Shown: in pieces, positions 60,290-64,000 of the stretch
How positions within the stretch are numbered: the first letter of the stretch is position 1
Layout of the letters: each line of letters starts with the position of its first letter
Made by a program: the position numbers and the translations under genes
Notes under the pieces: model-generated
Database searches by the model: none
Told to the model about the DNA's origin: nothing
The model's input: the letters and a program-made list of their open reading frames with translations, nothing else
Assembly (NCBI RefSeq): GCF_015350975.1
Contig: NZ_JADKRX010000002.1
Coordinates: 408,004 to 472,003 of the forward strand
Direction: 5' to 3'
Source: Curtobacterium sp. VKM Ac-1395
GTDB lineage: Bacteria; Actinomycetota; Actinomycetes; Actinomycetales; Microbacteriaceae
Length of the DNA stretch: 64,000 nt

Positions 60290-61234
60290 ATGCCCATCAA
60301 CGACGAGGTCTTCGCCCGCATGGACGAGCTGAGCCCGGCGGAGCGCAAGGTCGCCCGCGCACTGCTGGCCGCCTGGCCCACCGCGGGCACGGAGAGCGCC
60401 GCGAGCCTCGCCCGCACCGCCGGGACGAGCACGCCGACGGTCCTGCGGCTCGCGAGCCGACTCGGCTTCGGCAGCTGGCCGGACTTCCAGGCGCGGGTCC
60501 GCGACGAGATCGCCGACCACCTGAACAGCCCGCTCCGCCGCTCGCAGGAGGGCATCGCGCTCGGCGACGGCGGCACGCTCGGCCGTGCCATCGCGGACCG
60601 CGTCGCGCTCGTCGAGTCGCTCGGCACGAGCGTCCCGCCGAGTGAGTTCGATCGGGCCGTCGCCGTGCTCGCCGACCGTCCGAAACAGGTCGCGCTGCTG
60701 GGCGGCTACTTCAGCCGCTACTTCGCGATGGTGCTCGCGGCGCAGCTCGACCAGATCCTGCCGAACGTGGACTTCGTCGCCGAGCCGCTCGGCCACGACG
60801 TCGGTCGGTTCCTGCAGCTCGGCAAGGGCGGGGTCGTCGTCGTGATGGACTTCCGCCGGCACGAGCTCGTCGCGCAGCAGGCGGCGGCCGCGGCGAAGCG
60901 CCAGGGCGCCACCGTCCTGCTGATCACGGACACGTCGCTGTCGCCCGTGGTCGAGAGCGCCGACATCGTGCTCCCGGTCACCGTCGACGGCATCCCGTTC
61001 GACTCCATGACGCCGCTGCTCGTGCTCATCGAGGCCCTGGTCGAGGGCGTGCTGCGCGCCGCCGGGCCCCGCGGGCTGGAGCGGATGCGACAGTGGGAGG
61101 AGTCGGTGCGGATCACCCGCGCCTCCCGTGCTGCGCACGCCGAGGAGGACGTCCGCGACGACACCGGACCCCGCGAGGTCGGGGCCGGCAACGTCGAGGC
61201 GCTCGCCCTGCCGGGGACCGGGGGTGCGCTGTGA
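60290..61234 (+). CDS. MurR/RpiR family transcriptional regulator
   Basis: A 314-residue regulator with an N-terminal HTH_6 domain (VFARMDELSPAERKVARALLAAWPTAGTESAASLARTAGTSTPTVLRLASRLGF) and a C-terminal SIS domain for phosphosugar-like ligands (about 125-265; VALLGGYFSRYF, ADIVLPV). RpiR proteins such as MurR respond to N-acetylmuramic-acid phosphate. It follows the peptide operon after 96 bp, with its own GAGGAG ribosome-binding site, and overlaps a downstream SDR by GTGA. It is the natural candidate for the TGTA/TACA operator upstream of the operon. Confidence 0.9.
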   Translation: MPINDEVFARMDELSPAERKVARALLAAWPTAGTESAASLARTAGTSTPTVLRLASRLGFGSWPDFQARVRDEIADHLNSPLRRSQEGIALGDGGTLGRAIADRVALVESLGTSVPPSEFDRAVAVLADRPKQVALLGGYFSRYFAMVLAAQLDQILPNVDFVAEPLGHDVGRFLQLGKGGVVVVMDFRRHELVAQQAAAAAKRQGATVLLITDTSLSPVVESADIVLPVTVDGIPFDSMTPLLVLIEALVEGVLRAAGPRGLERMRQWEESVRITRASRAAHAEEDVRDDTGPREVGAGNVEALALPGTGGAL

Positions 61235-61992
61235 GCGCGGGTGTCGACGGGTCGGCCGCGTCGGCCGCGTCGGTTGCTCCGGCCGGGAGGCCCGGGGAGA
61301 CGCTCGCAGGTCGGGTCGCGGTGGTCACGGGTGCGGCCCAGGGCATCGGGTCCGGCATCGCGGACCGACTCGCCGCCGACGGTGCCGTCGTGCACCGGGT
61401 GGACCGGGACGACGTCGACCTCAGTGACACCGCGGCGACCGATGCCTGGTTCGCCGCGCTCGGTCCCGTCGACGTCCTGGTGAACGTGGCCGGAGGCGTG
61501 GTCGGGCAGACGCACACCCCGATCGAGGAGCTCTCCGACGAGGCCTGGGACGCCGTCCTGCACGCCAACCTCACGACCACGCGGAACTGCACCCGCGCCG
61601 CCGTCCGGAGCATGAAGCCGCGCGGGTGGGGCCGGATCGTGATGATCGCCTCCGGTGCCGGGCGCAGCGTCAGCCTGACCGGCATCCAGGCGTACACCGC
61701 GGCCAAGGCGGCGCAGATCGGCTTCACCCGGCAGATGGCGCACGAGCTCGGCCAGTACGGCATCACCGCGAACTGCATCGCCCCCGGCTTCGTGCTGTCG
61801 AACCCGACGACGCAGGCGCAGTGGGACTCCTACGGGCCCGAGGGCCAGCGCGCCCTGGTCGAGCGGATCGCGGTGCGCCGGACCGGCACGCCCGAGGACA
61901 TCGCGCGTGCCGTGTCCTTCTTCGTCGCCCCGGACGCCGGTTGGGTGAGCGGGCAGACGCTCTCCGTCGACGGCGGCCACTCGCTCTTCTGA
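61231..61992 (+). CDS. Short-chain dehydrogenase in peptide operon
   Basis: A 253-residue classical SDR with TGAAQGIG for NAD(P) binding, NVAGG, catalytic serine in IASGAGRS, and Y-x3-K in YTAAK. C-terminal IAPGFVLSNP and WVSGQTLSVDGGHSLF match FabG-like oxidoreductases. An N-terminal extension of about 25 Ala/Ser-rich residues precedes the fold. Coupled to the RpiR gene by a GTGA overlap. Its role in peptide use is unclear; it may act on a product of D-amino acid breakdown. Confidence 0.9.
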   Translation: MSAGVDGSAASAASVAPAGRPGETLAGRVAVVTGAAQGIGSGIADRLAADGAVVHRVDRDDVDLSDTAATDAWFAALGPVDVLVNVAGGVVGQTHTPIEELSDEAWDAVLHANLTTTRNCTRAAVRSMKPRGWGRIVMIASGAGRSVSLTGIQAYTAAKAAQIGFTRQMAHELGQYGITANCIAPGFVLSNPTTQAQWDSYGPEGQRALVERIAVRRTGTPEDIARAVSFFVAPDAGWVSGQTLSVDGGHSLF

Positions 61993-62012
61993 GTCGGCTC
62001 CGCGAGCCTCCA

Positions 62013-62080
62013 GTTCGTCCTGTCCCTGTTCGTCCTGTTCCTGTTCGTCCTGTTCGTCCTGTTCGTCCTGTTCCTGTCCT
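62013..62080. repeat. Pyrimidine-rich GTTCGTCCT repeat before DUF885 gene
   Basis: Five 9-bp units GTTCGTCCT mixed with 6-bp GTTCCT-like units, ending just before the CTGGAGGA ribosome-binding site. Slippage would vary the spacing between promoter and ribosome-binding site. No other gene uses it. Confidence 0.85.
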
Positions 62081-62091
62081 CTGGAGGACCC

Positions 62092-63795
62092 TTGACCACC
62101 GACACCGCCACCCGACTGCACGCCCTGGGCGAGCGGTACTTCGTCGCGCAGCACACGTACGACCCGTACAACGCGACCCTGCTCGGGATCACGGAGTTCG
62201 ACCACCTGCCGGGTGACCCGTCGCGAGCGGCGAGCGACCGCGCAGCCGACCTGCTCGACGCCGTGGCGGAGGAGGCCGCGGCGCTGCCGACGGAGGACCT
62301 CGACGACGCCGACCGCACCGACCGGGACGTGCTCGTCGCGCTGGCCCGCGGCGCGGCGGCGGACGCCCGGCACGCGCTCTGGGCAGCGAACGCCTCGGCG
62401 AAGGGCTACGTCAGCCGGCAGGGCCTCGTGTTCCAGGCCGTGCCCGCGATGACGGTCCCGGACCGCGCCGCGGCCGCCCGGTACACGTCCCGGCTCGCCG
62501 GGCTCGGCGCGATGTTCGTCGCGCTGGGGGAGCGGTACGCCGACGAGGCCGCCGCCGGCCGTGTCCCGACGCGGATGGGTGTCCTGCACGCCGTGGAGCA
62601 GCTCGAGGGGTACCTGGGGCTGCCGCTCGCGGAGGACCCGCTGCTCGAGCCCGCCCGCACGGCGACGGTGGCGGAGGCGGCGTCGCTGGCCGCGCAGTCG
62701 GAGGAGCTCGTCGCGCAGTCCGTGCGCCCCGGGATGGCCGCACTGGCCGAGGCGCTCCGCGCACTGCTGCCGGTGGCCCGTGACGACGAGCACGTCGGCA
62801 TCAGCGAGGTGCCCGGCGGGACCGAGGGCTACGTCGCCGCGGTCGCCCGGCACACCACGACCGACCTGACCCCGGACGAGGTGCACCGGATCGGGCTCGA
62901 GGAGCTCGAGGGCATCCGCGCCGAGGCCGCCGAGATCGGGGACCGGCTGTTCGGGCTGCGCGACTTCACCGCCATCGCGACGCGACTCCGCGACGACCCG
63001 GCGCTCCGGTTCACCTCGAGCGAGGAGATCATGGCGGTCGCACACGACGCCCTCGCCCGCGCCGAGGCCGTGCGCGACCGGTACTTCCCCGCGGACGACA
63101 TCACCGACTGCGCCATCGAACCGATCAACGAGGTCGACGCCGCCTCGAGTGCGCTCGGGTTCTACCGCCCGCCCGCCGTCGACGGCAGCCGTCCCGGGAC
63201 CTTCTGCATCAACGCCAGCGCGCCCGAGACGCACTACCGCTACGAGTACGAGGCCCTGACCTTCCACGAGTCGGTCCCCGGCCACCACATGCAGCTCGCG
63301 ATGGCCCAGCGGCTCGACATCCCGCGGTACCGGCGACACCTCGACGTCGAGGCCTGCAGCTTCAACGAGGGCTGGGGGCTGTACTCCGAGCAGTTCGCGG
63401 ACGACGCCGGCCTGTACTCCGACGACCTCTCGCGGCTCGGGATGCTCTCGATGCGGGCCGTCCGCGCCTGCCGACTCGTGGTCGACACCGGCATGCACGC
63501 CTTCGGCTGGTCGCGGGAGCGTGCCGTGCAGTTCATGCTCGACAACACCGCGACCACGGACGAGCACGTCCGGAGCGAGGTCGACCGCTACATCGCCTGG
63601 CCCGGGCAGGCGCTGGCGTACATGATCGGCCGACGCGAGATCCTCCGGCTCCGCACCGGCGCGCGCGAGGCCCTCGGCGACGCGTTCTCGATCGGCGACT
63701 TCCACGCGACCGTGCTCGGCAACGGCGCGGTCCCGCTGACCGTCCTCGCCGACGCCGTGACCCGCTGGCAGCAGCAGGCCACCGCCGCCGTCTGA
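62092..63795 (+). CDS. DUF885 family metallopeptidase-like protein
   Basis: A 567-residue protein of the DUF885 family, with the zinc motif HESVPGHH (H392, E393, H398, H399) and a downstream glutamate near NEGWGLYSEQ that fit an M3/M32-like gluzincin peptidase. The family is widespread and poorly characterised, with reported or inferred carboxypeptidase activity. The start codon is TTG after the strong ribosome-binding site CTGGAGGA. It lies within the peptide-use cluster, consistent with a peptidase acting on imported peptides, though separated from the SDR by a repeat. Confidence 0.88.
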   Translation: MTTDTATRLHALGERYFVAQHTYDPYNATLLGITEFDHLPGDPSRAASDRAADLLDAVAEEAAALPTEDLDDADRTDRDVLVALARGAAADARHALWAANASAKGYVSRQGLVFQAVPAMTVPDRAAAARYTSRLAGLGAMFVALGERYADEAAAGRVPTRMGVLHAVEQLEGYLGLPLAEDPLLEPARTATVAEAASLAAQSEELVAQSVRPGMAALAEALRALLPVARDDEHVGISEVPGGTEGYVAAVARHTTTDLTPDEVHRIGLEELEGIRAEAAEIGDRLFGLRDFTAIATRLRDDPALRFTSSEEIMAVAHDALARAEAVRDRYFPADDITDCAIEPINEVDAASSALGFYRPPAVDGSRPGTFCINASAPETHYRYEYEALTFHESVPGHHMQLAMAQRLDIPRYRRHLDVEACSFNEGWGLYSEQFADDAGLYSDDLSRLGMLSMRAVRACRLVVDTGMHAFGWSRERAVQFMLDNTATTDEHVRSEVDRYIAWPGQALAYMIGRREILRLRTGAREALGDAFSIGDFHATVLGNGAVPLTVLADAVTRWQQQATAAV

Positions 63796-63833
63796 TCCGC
63801 ACCACCCCCGTCCGTACGACCCTGGAGGACCCC

Positions 63834-64000
63834 GTGGACATCACGATCATCGGCGCTGGCGCGATCGGCGGCACCATCGGCGCACACATGGCCCGCGCCG
63901 GGCACGGCGTGCTGCTGTGCGACGCGGACGCCGACCACGTCGCCGCGATCAACGCCCACGGGCTGCACATCGAGGGCCCCGTCGAGGACTTCACGGTCCG
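63834..64000 (+). CDS. Ketopantoate reductase-like protein, 5' end only
   Basis: The first 55 residues are seen: VDITIIGAGAIGGTIGAHMARAGH, a Rossmann GxGxxG fold, then a HVAAINAHGLHIEGP segment typical of PanE/ApbA-type 2-dehydropantoate reductases. The rest lies beyond the window edge. GTG start with GGAGGAC ribosome-binding site, 38 bp after the DUF885 gene, in the same direction. Given its operon setting it may reduce a 2-keto acid made from D-amino acids rather than ketopantoate. Confidence 0.8.
   Translation, partial: MDITIIGAGAIGGTIGAHMARAGHGVLLCDADADHVAAINAHGLHIEGPVEDFTV

Overview
The window is a 64 kb chromosomal segment of a very GC-rich actinobacterium. Gene content and style point to the Microbacteriaceae, probably a Curtobacterium-like organism (inference; no marker rRNA is present). 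Supporting features are the mycothiol ligase MshC, the actinobacterial RNA polymerase-binding protein RbpA, the WYL pair PafB/PafC, HelY next to TatC, a Corynebacterium-type glgA beside glgC, frequent GTG starts, and many -10 hexamers lying only 6-8 nt before the start codon (leaderless transcription). No rRNA, phage, insertion sequence, CRISPR array or replication origin was found. One tRNA is present, tRNA-Leu(GAG).

Layout. 0-8.2 kb: divergent glgC (cut by the window edge) and glgA, a lone ABC ATPase, ribosomal protein L31 type B with a leader, a DEDDh exonuclease, trehalose synthase, and a hydrolase/glycosyltransferase pair. 8.3-18.7 kb: two small membrane proteins, a histidine phosphatase, a sirtuin, an SpoU methyltransferase, a D,D-carboxypeptidase, an SGNH esterase, an acyl-CoA dehydrogenase-like flavoprotein, DinB and a superfamily 2 helicase. 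18.8-22.7 kb: a type II NADH dehydrogenase, a 5'-truncated alpha/beta hydrolase, and a zinc alcohol dehydrogenase with a conserved partner. 22.8-30.7 kb: tRNA-Leu, an M20 peptidase, uppP-mshC, PAC2, HAD hydrolase-trmI, and an FKBP lipoprotein. 30.8-38.6 kb: pafB-pafC, a repeat block where tatA would be expected, tatC-helY-lnt, and rbpA. 38.7-52.4 kb: SPFH/NfeD pair, dehydrogenases, Nudix, a UvrA-like ATPase, a TetR-controlled dehydrogenase, a frameshifted acetyltransferase, a cupin protein and a large LuxR-type regulator. 52.4-64 kb: a coherent peptide uptake and degradation operon (binding protein, two permeases, two ATPases, M55 D-aminopeptidase, isoaspartyl peptidase), followed by an RpiR regulator, a dehydrogenase, a DUF885 metallopeptidase and the start of a ketopantoate-reductase-like gene.

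Three themes stand out. First, a dispersed family of palindromes (core GGGAGGCTCGG...CCGAGCCTCCC) occupies intergenic gaps, and one pair flanks the truncated hydrolase. Second, the flanks of the mycobacterial-type Pup-proteasome and Tat region (trmI, FKBP, pafBC, tatC, helY) are kept, but mpa, dop, pup, prcBA, pafA and tatA are absent between them. Third, the peptide operon combines D-aminopeptidase and isoaspartyl peptidase activities with an RpiR regulator and a matching TGTA/TACA operator, which suggests scavenging of D-amino-acid or beta-aspartyl peptides such as peptidoglycan stems (inference).
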